The translations under genes were made by a program, and so were the position numbers. Source: an uncultured Spirochaetaceae bacterium (GTDB taxonomy: Bacteria; Spirochaetota; Spirochaetia; Treponematales; Treponemataceae). Taken from it: a stretch of 57,920 nt of DNA. Shown piece by piece: positions 15,951-23,185 of this stretch; positions within the stretch are counted from its first letter, which is position 1, and the number at the start of each line of letters is the position of its first letter. Location of the stretch: NCBI GenBank assembly GCA_902797305.1, contig CADBSK010000088.1, positions 1 through 57,920 on the forward strand, read 5' to 3'. A model generated the notes under the pieces. The model searched no databases, was not told where the DNA came from, and saw only the letters and a list, made by a program, of their open reading frames with translations.

Positions 15951-17803
15951 TGAAAAAATTACTGATACTTGAAAATTCAATTACAATACAAAAACTCTTT
16001 ACAAAAGCCGTTGATAAAAAGGCCTGCTCGTTACAATTTGAACAGGATGGAAACAAGATTTTTTCTGCCTTAAACGAAAATTCTCCTGATTTGCTTTTGA
16101 TTAATTGCGATATTTCGGAGCCAAAGAGTTTTGAAATTGTAAAAATCATTAGGTCCCTTGATTCTTTTAATAATGTTGCAGTGGGAATGTATTCTAATTC
16201 TGATAATCTGTTGGATGAGCGATTTGCAAAAGAGTGTTCTGCGGATTTCTTTTTTAGATTGAATCCCGAAACTCTAGAACAGGATTTGCAGGAATTTGCA
16301 GAAAAAGATTTTTCCGGGGCAAAAAAAGCAGCAAAATCTGCAAAAAAGACTGAGACTAAATCAAAAGTGATAAAGGATTCTCTTTTGCTGTCTAATACGA
16401 TGGAGCTTTTAACTCAGAGTTCGTATAAAAATGTGATTTTATCAGAACTTATTCAGCTGTTTGATAACATAGAAGAACTTGATGTTGTAATAAAACTCTA
16501 TCTGGAATTGCTTTCCCAAATTTGCGAAGTTCCTCTTGTAGCCTTGTTTATCACAGAAAACGATGGTCCTCATGGATATTACATCTGTTCAGAAAAACTC
16601 AATAAAAAAGATGTAGACGATTTTTTGAACGTATGTACTTCTGATTATGAAAAAAGTCAAAATAACGGCAATACTGTAAAATTAAAGGCAAAAAAGCTTG
16701 AGACTAACGTATCTCTTGATTGTTTTTATAATCCTGAAGTTAAATTTTCTAGCTACGAGTACAGACTTTTAAAAAAACAGGATAATGTTCTGGGCACCGT
16801 ACACCTTGTTCTGCAGGGTAACTTTGTTTCCGAAAAATCAGAATTGTTCGATTATTGTGCTCAAAAAGCTGTAGAAGTATTTAACAAGGCCTTGATTGCT
16901 GAAAAAATGATTTTCTTTGAAAAGAGAATTAGACGGGCTTTTAGTAGATTTGTTCCGGAACAGGTAATCGATAATCTTGTAATGCAGGCAGATAAAACCG
17001 ATGAAAAAGTTGCAGTTGGAGAGACACGCTCTGTTGCAATTTTGTTCAGCGATATTCGTTCTTTTACGAATATAAGTGAAAAAAATCGACCTGATGTTCT
17101 TGTAGCTTTTTTGAACCGGTATTTTTCTACAATGGTAGAAATCATAAAAAAACATGGCGGTACGATTGATAAGTTTATTGGAGATGCCATTATGGCCGAA
17201 TTTGGCACTCCTGTAAGTTACGATGACAACTGTAAGCGTGCTGTTATGGCAGCCTACGAGATGAGAGAAGCTCTTTCTTCTATAGAAATGGGCGATTTAG
17301 TTATGCCAGATGGAATGGTGTTTAACATTGGCATTGGAATCCATTATGGAGATGTAATCGTAGGATCGATAGGTTCCAAGGATAAGACGGACTATTCTGT
17401 AATTGGAGACAGTGTAAATCTTGCTTCCAGACTTGAGGGGCTTACCAAAACTTACGGTACACAAATAATCGTAAGCGATAGCGTTCGTTCAGATGCGGGG
17501 GAAGATTCTTTCTGTTTTAGACATCTGGATGATGTTCGAGTTAAGGGAAAGAAAAATGCCGTACCGATTTATGCCGTTGACCGTAACGAAACAGAGTTCT
17601 CTGCTGAGTATAAGGATGCCTATACTAAAGGTATGGATTTATACAAACAGGGAATATGGAACCTTGCAAAAGATTATTTTACAGTTGCAAATAATGCAGC
17701 AGAAGGGGATAAAGCTTGCAAGCTTATGCTCGAACGCTGTGATGAGTTTATAAAAAATCCACCAGAAAATTGGGATGGGGCAATCGCCTTTATGACTAAA
17801 TAA
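15950..17803 (+). CDS. Class III adenylate cyclase with N-terminal pseudoreceiver
   Basis: In this 617-residue protein, residues 1-118 have a receiver fold (MKKLLILENS, PDLLLINCDIS) in which the phospho-acceptor is Asn52 and the acidic pair is Glu8-Asn9. Residues about 145-325 look GAF-like. The cyclase homology domain (about 355-545) has metal ligands Asp368 (FSDIRSFT) and Asp412 (FIGDAIMAEF), substrate Lys408, Ser483 in the adenine-recognition slot (KTDYSVIGD), and transition-state Asn490 and Arg494 (SVNLASR). It should make cAMP; Lys plus Ser/Thr matches class IIIb. The C-terminus is TPR-like (GMDLYKQGIWNLAKDYF). It overlaps cheA by 1 bp and is the only evident effector of the cluster. Confidence 0.88.
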   Translation: MKKLLILENSITIQKLFTKAVDKKACSLQFEQDGNKIFSALNENSPDLLLINCDISEPKSFEIVKIIRSLDSFNNVAVGMYSNSDNLLDERFAKECSADFFFRLNPETLEQDLQEFAEKDFSGAKKAAKSAKKTETKSKVIKDSLLLSNTMELLTQSSYKNVILSELIQLFDNIEELDVVIKLYLELLSQICEVPLVALFITENDGPHGYYICSEKLNKKDVDDFLNVCTSDYEKSQNNGNTVKLKAKKLETNVSLDCFYNPEVKFSSYEYRLLKKQDNVLGTVHLVLQGNFVSEKSELFDYCAQKAVEVFNKALIAEKMIFFEKRIRRAFSRFVPEQVIDNLVMQADKTDEKVAVGETRSVAILFSDIRSFTNISEKNRPDVLVAFLNRYFSTMVEIIKKHGGTIDKFIGDAIMAEFGTPVSYDDNCKRAVMAAYEMREALSSIEMGDLVMPDGMVFNIGIGIHYGDVIVGSIGSKDKTDYSVIGDSVNLASRLEGLTKTYGTQIIVSDSVRSDAGEDSFCFRHLDDVRVKGKKNAVPIYAVDRNETEFSAEYKDAYTKGMDLYKQGIWNLAKDYFTVANNAAEGDKACKLMLERCDEFIKNPPENWDGAIAFMTK

Positions 17804-17822
17804 ATGTGAAAGGAGTAAAGTT

Positions 17823-19346
17823 ATGAAAACTTTTTATCGATATCTGTCGACAATTTGTGCTACAACTTTTAGCGGAGTATTTTTCCTACGAATATTCCAT
17901 TACGGTTTTATTTATGAAAAACCTTCTGAAATTATTTTAGGATGCGTACCAACACTTGGTATCACAGTTGCATTAATCCTTATTTGTTCTTTTTTTCAAT
18001 GGCCGTTATTAAGAAAATTTGACAGGATAATTGAAAAGGGTAAAAAGGATAAGAGTTCAATTACAAAGAAAGATATAAATGCTTGCATGAATGCATATAA
18101 AAAATACGACATAATTATAATCATCGCTCATGTAATGGGATTTTTAATCGGTGCTGGTTCTACTGCGATTATCACTTCTGCAAAAGGTATAGCTCCGTTT
18201 AATCCAATAACCTTTGTTTTAATAGAAATTCAATCTGTTGCAACTGGATTTATGTGTTATACCGTAAACTATGTTGTCGTAAAGAGAATTCATATGGCAG
18301 GCGAAATGCTCCAGATAGGAATCAAACTCAGCGAAAACCTTTCGAAAGTACAAAATGTTGCTATGTGGGCTTCTGTAGATTCTTCAATTATTAATATGAT
18401 GACTGTTTCTTATAATCTTCTTCTTAATCCAAGAGAAGATGGATACCATACTTTTATCACCTATTGTTTGATTGCATGGATAACAAGTCTTGTAGAATTC
18501 TTTATTGTATATAAAGTTATCACAAAACGAATTCAAAAAACGCAAAAGTCTGTAAGTGATAATTTGCTTGCAGAATCGACCACCCTTGCAGATGCTACCA
18601 GACAGAGTGCAGCTAACAGTCAGAATCAGAGTGCCGCAGTAAAAGAAATTGTTGCAACTATGCAGGATTCGACAGAACTTGCAAACAATATTGGAGAACG
18701 AATTAAGGAAGTAAACTCCCTTGCAGAGCAGTCTAGGGATGCTGTTATATCTGGTAACGAGGCATTACAGAAAAATGTTTCAGAATTACAGAATATTAAG
18801 AATACAAATATGCTGACGATTGACGGAATCAAGGAATTGAATTCAAAAATCAATGGTATCTGGGATATTGTAAGCATTATCAATAATGTAGCAGATAAAA
18901 CAAAGATTATCGCTTTTAACGCCGAGCTTGAAGCATCAAATTCGGGCGAAGCAGGAAAGAACTTTCACGTTGTTGCAACAGAGATTCGTCGTCTCTCGGA
19001 TAACATCATTGACAGTATTAAAGAAATCCGCGAAATCATCACCGAAATCCAAAAAGCATCCGATGCATTAATTCAAGACAGTGAAAAAGGCACTCTGCAA
19101 ATCGACAGTGGTTATGAAAGTGCCGTTTCTCTTGAAACAAAATTTGAAAGTATCATGCAGTCTTCAATTTCTACCGCAGACAGTTCTAGTCAGATTATGA
19201 GTAACGTAGACCAGTTAACCGGCGCCAGCGAACAAATCTTTATCACCCTGCAGGAAATTGCAAAAGGCATAGAAAGTTTTACCCAGAACACCGCAAGCAT
19301 CTCTACAGCCTCGCAAACCGTTAAAGAAATAGCCAGCAGATTGTAG
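17823..19346 (+). CDS. Methyl-accepting chemotaxis protein with multi-pass membrane domain
   Basis: This 507-residue receptor has about six hydrophobic segments in its first 240 residues (for example TLGITVALILICSFF, IIIIIAHVMGFLIGAG and YCLIAWITSLVEFFIVYKV). It has no large periplasmic domain, so sensing is probably within the membrane. The signalling domain starts near residue 255. Its tip near residue 362 reads KIIAFNAELEASNSGEAGKN, matching the unusual tip of the first MCP. AAAGGAG precedes the ATG, 19 bp after the cyclase stop. It is the last gene of the cluster. Confidence 0.9.
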   Translation: MKTFYRYLSTICATTFSGVFFLRIFHYGFIYEKPSEIILGCVPTLGITVALILICSFFQWPLLRKFDRIIEKGKKDKSSITKKDINACMNAYKKYDIIIIIAHVMGFLIGAGSTAIITSAKGIAPFNPITFVLIEIQSVATGFMCYTVNYVVVKRIHMAGEMLQIGIKLSENLSKVQNVAMWASVDSSIINMMTVSYNLLLNPREDGYHTFITYCLIAWITSLVEFFIVYKVITKRIQKTQKSVSDNLLAESTTLADATRQSAANSQNQSAAVKEIVATMQDSTELANNIGERIKEVNSLAEQSRDAVISGNEALQKNVSELQNIKNTNMLTIDGIKELNSKINGIWDIVSIINNVADKTKIIAFNAELEASNSGEAGKNFHVVATEIRRLSDNIIDSIKEIREIITEIQKASDALIQDSEKGTLQIDSGYESAVSLETKFESIMQSSISTADSSSQIMSNVDQLTGASEQIFITLQEIAKGIESFTQNTASISTASQTVKEIASRL

Positions 19347-19356
19347 AAAGGATGTG

Positions 19357-19406
19357 CACAAAAAAAGGAGGGCCTCGCCATTGGCGAGGCCCTCCTTTTT
19401 TTGTGT
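19357..19406 (+). terminator. Strong intrinsic terminator ending the chemosensory cluster
   Basis: A perfect stem, GGAGGGCCTCGCC / GGCGAGGCCCTCC with a short AT loop, is extended by A7/T8 arms. The stem is GC-rich and the T run is clear. The A run on the left side means it could also stop transcription from the other strand. Confidence 0.95.
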
Positions 19407-19497
19407 GTTATAAGAGGCAATTTACTAGTATGAAAAAAAATTTTAAAAGTTTTACTTTTTTTACCAACTCTAAGGCTATATATAATTAGAGGTAAAA

Positions 19498-20337
19498 ATG
19501 AATTTAAAAATGGAAAATCAACATTCTATGAGCCCAGAAGAAAAATGGGAAAATGCTACAATTGCAAACAATTTCATCTTTTATAAGGTGATGCGTAACA
19601 ATCCTGAAACATGTAAACACCTACTAGAAATTCTTCTTGAAATAGAAATTGAAAGAATTGATATTTACCAGGAAGAAACGATAGACGTCGACTATGCAAG
19701 CAAGGGTATTAGACTAGATGTCTATGTAAAAAGTGCTACTCAAGCGTTCAATGTTGAGATGCAAACAACAAACACAAAAGAACTCGCCGAGCGCTCTCGA
19801 TATTACCATGGAATTATCGATGTAGATTGTTTAAATTCTGGGCAACACTATAAAGAATTAAAAGACTGCTATGTAATTTTCATATGCATTGATGATATAT
19901 TTGGAAAAGGGCATGCTAAATATAGTTTTGAAAATCTATGCACAGAGGATACTTCCATAAAACTAAATGATCGCTCACATAAATACTTTTTTATAGCATC
20001 CAATTGTGATAAAATTATTTCAAATAAAGAGCAGCATGCTTTCTTGAAAATGGTCATCCAGAACAAAAGTGAGTCCGCTTTTACAGATACACTCTTAAAT
20101 CTTGTTAAGGATGCAAAAAAGAATATTCAGTGGAAGAGGCAGTATATGGATTTAGAACGTGAAAAACTATATGCATATGATAATGGCATTGAAAAAGGTT
20201 TAGAAGAAGGTGCTAAGAAAAAAGCTATAGAAACTGCAAAGAATCTTCTTAGAATGAATGTTATAACTCCTGAACAAATTGCTGCCGCGACAGGTATTTC
20301 AATTGAAGAAGTAACCGTTCTAAAAGAATCCTTATAG
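19498..20337 (+). CDS. Rpn-family (PD-(D/E)XK) recombination-promoting nuclease / transposase-like protein
   Basis: The 279-residue protein matches the Rpn/PDDEXK transposase-like family. An N-terminal segment NNFIFYKVMRN leads to the nuclease core with RLDVYVKS and FNVEMQ (the D...ExQ catalytic set). YYHGIIDVDCLNSGQHYKEL and the strand CYVIFICIDDIFG follow. The C-terminal part is helical and ends in an HTH-like ITPEQIAAATGISIEEV. Such genes are common, often multicopy, in Treponema and gut bacteria. It sits as a single gene between two GC-rich terminators. AGAGGT lies just before the ATG. Confidence 0.85.
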   Translation: MNLKMENQHSMSPEEKWENATIANNFIFYKVMRNNPETCKHLLEILLEIEIERIDIYQEETIDVDYASKGIRLDVYVKSATQAFNVEMQTTNTKELAERSRYYHGIIDVDCLNSGQHYKELKDCYVIFICIDDIFGKGHAKYSFENLCTEDTSIKLNDRSHKYFFIASNCDKIISNKEQHAFLKMVIQNKSESAFTDTLLNLVKDAKKNIQWKRQYMDLEREKLYAYDNGIEKGLEEGAKKKAIETAKNLLRMNVITPEQIAAATGISIEEVTVLKESL

Positions 20338-20358
20338 TAAATTTTAGCTTATGACAAA

Positions 20359-20386
20359 AAAAGACCTCGCATACGCGAGGTCTTTT
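20359..20386. terminator. Bidirectional terminator between the Rpn gene and hisG
   Basis: The perfect hairpin AAAAGACCTCGC / GCGAGGTCTTTT has an ATAC loop and flanking A and T runs, so it can act in both directions. It lies 21 bp after the Rpn stop and 19 bp after the end of hisG on the minus strand. Confidence 0.92.
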
Positions 20387-20405
20387 CATCAATTTCCATC
20401 TACAA

Positions 20406-21278
20406 TTACAACATAACCTTTCTTAATTCGTATTCAAGGATGTCTGTTGCGCCCAGCTGCTGGAGTTTTGGTAAAAGTACCGGAACTTCGCTCTTTTTAA
20501 CGGCTATTTTAACGGCGTAGCCGTCATCTCCGAATAATGGTGAAACGGTTGGGCTCTTCATGCTTGGAATGCCTTTAATCAAGGCGTCAAAGTTTGCCTT
20601 TGAAACATTCATTTCTAGCATTACGCGGCTGCGAGCTGCAAGAACGGCTTCAAAAAGCATCTTGAGTTCCATGATTTTCTGCTTTTTTGCAGGATCAGCC
20701 ATGGCAGCCTTTGAAGCATACATTCTTGTAGAAGATTCCATTAAAGTATCAACAATCTTAAGGCGGTTTGCTCTGAGACTTGAACCAGTTGAAGTATTAT
20801 CGATTAAAATCTGTGCCATTGCATCTTCTGTATCCTGAACAAAGCCTTCACTTGTTCCCCAGGTACGGAAGATTGTTCCATCGATTTTTTTAGATTCGAT
20901 ATATTTTTTTGTGAGAGCCTGGTATTCAGTTGCAATTGTAACCTTGCCCTTTAAAAGTTTTTCGTAATCTTTTGTTTCTGGAATTGCAGCAACAATACGA
21001 ACAGGATCAAATCCTAAATCCATAATTTCTACAACTTCGTTTTCTACACCGTTTTCATAAACCCAGTCTTTTCCGCTAAAACCTACATCAGCTTTATTTT
21101 GAGCAAGCAATGCACTTGTAATCTGAGGTTTTACAACCTGAAAAGCCAAATCTTCCTGATTAGTTGTTGGAAAATAAGTGCGGTCTGGTAGATGGATGGA
21201 GATACCGACATCGTTTAATAATGCGTAAACAGATTCGTAGATTCTACCTTTAGCCAAAAGAATTTTAAGTTTTTCCAT
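20406..21278 (-). CDS. hisG: ATP phosphoribosyltransferase, long form
   Basis: The 290-residue enzyme catalyses the first step of histidine synthesis, joining ATP and PRPP. It is the long form. The catalytic two-lobe part includes LLAKGRIYESV, DVGFSGKDWVYENG and the PRPP loop ILIDNTSTGSSLRAN. It is followed by the C-terminal PII-like regulatory domain (about 210-290: SPTVSPLFGDDGYAVKIAV) that gives histidine feedback and removes the need for HisZ. The start at 21278 is set by TGGAG seven nt upstream; a longer start 15 nt earlier overlaps that site. Confidence 0.93.
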   Translation of the reverse strand: MEKLKILLAKGRIYESVYALLNDVGISIHLPDRTYFPTTNQEDLAFQVVKPQITSALLAQNKADVGFSGKDWVYENGVENEVVEIMDLGFDPVRIVAAIPETKDYEKLLKGKVTIATEYQALTKKYIESKKIDGTIFRTWGTSEGFVQDTEDAMAQILIDNTSTGSSLRANRLKIVDTLMESSTRMYASKAAMADPAKKQKIMELKMLFEAVLAARSRVMLEMNVSKANFDALIKGIPSMKSPTVSPLFGDDGYAVKIAVKKSEVPVLLPKLQQLGATDILEYELRKVML

Positions 21279-21319
21279 TTTATACTCCATCATGCGGATT
21301 ACCGCAAATTATTTATTTT

Positions 21320-21348
21320 ATTCTATATTAAAGAGAAACAAGGTTCAA
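21320..21348 (-). promoter_or_regulatory. Candidate sigma-70 promoter of hisG
   Basis: On the minus strand TTGAAC (21343-21348) and TAGAAT (21320-21325) are 17 bp apart, which predicts a transcript start near 21313. A small hairpin, TGCGG ATTA CCGCA (21293-21306), lies in the leader just before the ribosome site. Confidence 0.6.
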
Positions 21349-21355
21349 TGCAATG

Positions 21356-21384
21356 TTGTAAAAGAAGAAATAAAACTATAAAAT
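21356..21384 (+). promoter_or_regulatory. Candidate sigma-70 promoter of the Lrp-type regulator gene
   Basis: TTGTAA (21356-21361) and TAAAAT (21379-21384) are 17 bp apart and predict a start near 21391, 26 nt before the ATG. It lies back to back with the hisG promoter, so an Lrp-type regulator binding here could affect both genes. Confidence 0.5.
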
Positions 21385-21416
21385 AAAATATCCTATTATT
21401 TTTAAGAGGCCTATAA

Positions 21417-21899
21417 ATGGAAGAAATCTTAGAATTATTGAGACAGAATGCCCGTCTTTCGGTAAGTGACATTGCAAGCATGACAAAGAAAACAGAAGCG
21501 GAAGTGGCGCAGATCATCAAAAAGCTTGAAGATGATGGAGTAATTCTAAAATACGCGGCCATCGTAAATCCAGAAAAGAGTGGTGAAACTCGAGATAAAG
21601 TTTTTGCAGAAATTCAGATTCAGGTAACTCCGGAAAGAGAACACGGATTTGATGCCCTTGCAGACCGTATTTATAGATTCCCACAGGTTAAGTCTCTCTA
21701 TCTTATGAGTGGCGGTTACGATTTTAAGGTAATCGTAGAAGGAGACAGTTTGCAGGATGTTGCTTTCTTTGTTTCCAGCAAACTGGCAACATTGAATGGA
21801 GTTCGTTCAACTAAGACAAGTTTTATCCTTAAAAAATACAAAGAAAACGATATTGTTTATGTTGAGGATGAACGAGACCGCAGAGAAGCACAAGCTTAA
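21417..21899 (+). CDS. Lrp/AsnC-family transcriptional regulator, AlaR-like
   Basis: The 160-residue protein has an N-terminal winged HTH (ILELLRQNARLSVSDIASMT, then IKKLEDDGVILKYAAIVNPE). The C-terminal RAM domain for amino-acid binding and oligomerisation contains YLMSGGYDFKVIVEG. It is placed directly before an aminotransferase gene, as in the alaR-alaT pair of Bacillus subtilis, and divergent from hisG. Autoregulation and control of the aminotransferase gene are the likely roles, by analogy. Confidence 0.88.
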   Translation: MEEILELLRQNARLSVSDIASMTKKTEAEVAQIIKKLEDDGVILKYAAIVNPEKSGETRDKVFAEIQIQVTPEREHGFDALADRIYRFPQVKSLYLMSGGYDFKVIVEGDSLQDVAFFVSSKLATLNGVRSTKTSFILKKYKENDIVYVEDERDRREAQA

Positions 21900-21902
21900 A
21901 AC

Positions 21903-21963
21903 GAAGTTTTAAGCTTGCAACTAGTTTTGCTTCGCAAAACTAGCATAGGCTTAAGAGGGCTTC
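21903..21963 (+). other. Interrupted hairpin between the Lrp gene and the aminotransferase gene
   Basis: The core CTAGTTTTGC / GCAAAACTAG (21921-21943, TTC loop) lies inside outer arms GAAGTTTTAAGC and GCTTAAGAGGGCTTC. There is no T run after it, so a terminator is unlikely. It could tune stability or expression of the downstream cistron or be a small palindromic repeat. Confidence 0.5.
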
Positions 21964-21982
21964 ATTATTTAAAGGAATTAAG

Positions 21983-23158
21983 ATGAATACTAGACAAGAT
22001 AAATTTAGTCGCCTGATGGAAGAAATTCCACCAAGCGGAATTCGAAAATTTTTTGAAATGCTTATTGGCCATGATGACGTAATTTCGTTATCGGTTGGAG
22101 AACCTGATTTTCCAACTCCATGGTGCATGAGAGAAGAAGCATTTTATCATTTAGAAAAAGGACACACTTCTTATACAGGAAACCGTGGACTTTTAGAATT
22201 GAGACAAGAGATTTGCCGTTACATGGAACGCTACGGGATGTATTACAATCCGGAAACAGAGGTTCTGGTAACCGTAGGTGCCAGCGAAGGTGTAGATGCT
22301 TCATTACGTGCAATTTTAAATCCAGGGGACGAAATAATTGTTTGTCAGCCTTGTTATGTAAATTACGAACCTCTTGCTCGTCTTTGCGAGGTAAAAGTAG
22401 TTCCGATAGACACAAGTGTTAATGGATTCTATCCAACAGCAGAGCAAATTGAAAAAGCTATTACGCCTAAAACCAAGGCTATGATGATTTGTTCTCCAAA
22501 CAATCCTACAGGAACAATGATTCCTGCAGAAGAACTTGAAAAAATTGCGAAGCTTGTTGTTAAAAATCAGATCTGGTGTATTTCAGATGAAATCTACTGT
22601 GAACTGGCATACGAGGACTCTAAGCATGTTTCGATTGGTTCTTTCCCTGGAATGAAGGATTATGCAATTATTCTAAACGGTTTTTCAAAATCCTTTGCAA
22701 TGACTGGATGGCGTATTGGTTACGTAACTGCTCCTGCAGATTTGATTACTCAAATGACTAAACTCCATGGATATAATACGATTTGTGCTCCTATCTTTAG
22801 TCAGTATGCTGCATGTGAAGGTTTGCGTAACGGCTGGAAAGATGTTGAAAAAATGCGTGTAAGTTATCAGCAGCGCCGAAATCTTATGGTAAAAGCATTT
22901 AACGATATGGGACTTCCTGTTCCTGAGCCCAAAGGAGCATTCTATATGTTCCCAGATATTACTTCTACAGGGCTTACAAGTGAAGAATTTGCTACGCAGT
23001 TGTTTCAAAAATACAATGTGGCAGTCGTTCCGGGCAGTGTATTTGGCTTGGGTGGTGAAGGGCATATTCGCGTTTGTTATGCAACTGCGGTAGATAAAAT
23101 TAAGATTGCTTTGGAAAAAATAGAAGAATTTGTTAAAGAATGCCGAAAAAATAAATAG
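21983..23158 (+). CDS. PLP-dependent class I/II aminotransferase, AlaT-like
   Basis: The 391-residue fold-type I enzyme has LSVGEPDFPTPWCMREEA, SYTGNRGLLELR, MICSPNNPTGTM and DEIYCELAYE. The PLP Lys is in NGFSKSFAMTGWRIGY and the substrate-carboxylate Arg is in HIRVCYAT. It fits the aspartate/alanine aminotransferase group. The AlaR-like neighbour favours alanine transamination. The nearby divergent hisG leaves open a role as histidinol-phosphate aminotransferase. AAAGGA precedes the ATG. Confidence 0.88.
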   Translation: MNTRQDKFSRLMEEIPPSGIRKFFEMLIGHDDVISLSVGEPDFPTPWCMREEAFYHLEKGHTSYTGNRGLLELRQEICRYMERYGMYYNPETEVLVTVGASEGVDASLRAILNPGDEIIVCQPCYVNYEPLARLCEVKVVPIDTSVNGFYPTAEQIEKAITPKTKAMMICSPNNPTGTMIPAEELEKIAKLVVKNQIWCISDEIYCELAYEDSKHVSIGSFPGMKDYAIILNGFSKSFAMTGWRIGYVTAPADLITQMTKLHGYNTICAPIFSQYAACEGLRNGWKDVEKMRVSYQQRRNLMVKAFNDMGLPVPEPKGAFYMFPDITSTGLTSEEFATQLFQKYNVAVVPGSVFGLGGEGHIRVCYATAVDKIKIALEKIEEFVKECRKNK

Positions 23159-23185
23159 GTGTTTACTAATTAAACGAGAGGAAAG

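Noticed and set aside
19481..19486. TATAAT as the -10 of the Rpn gene
   Set aside because: The expected start would fall between the ribosome site AGAGGT and the ATG, so the message would lose its ribosome site. A promoter further upstream is more likely.
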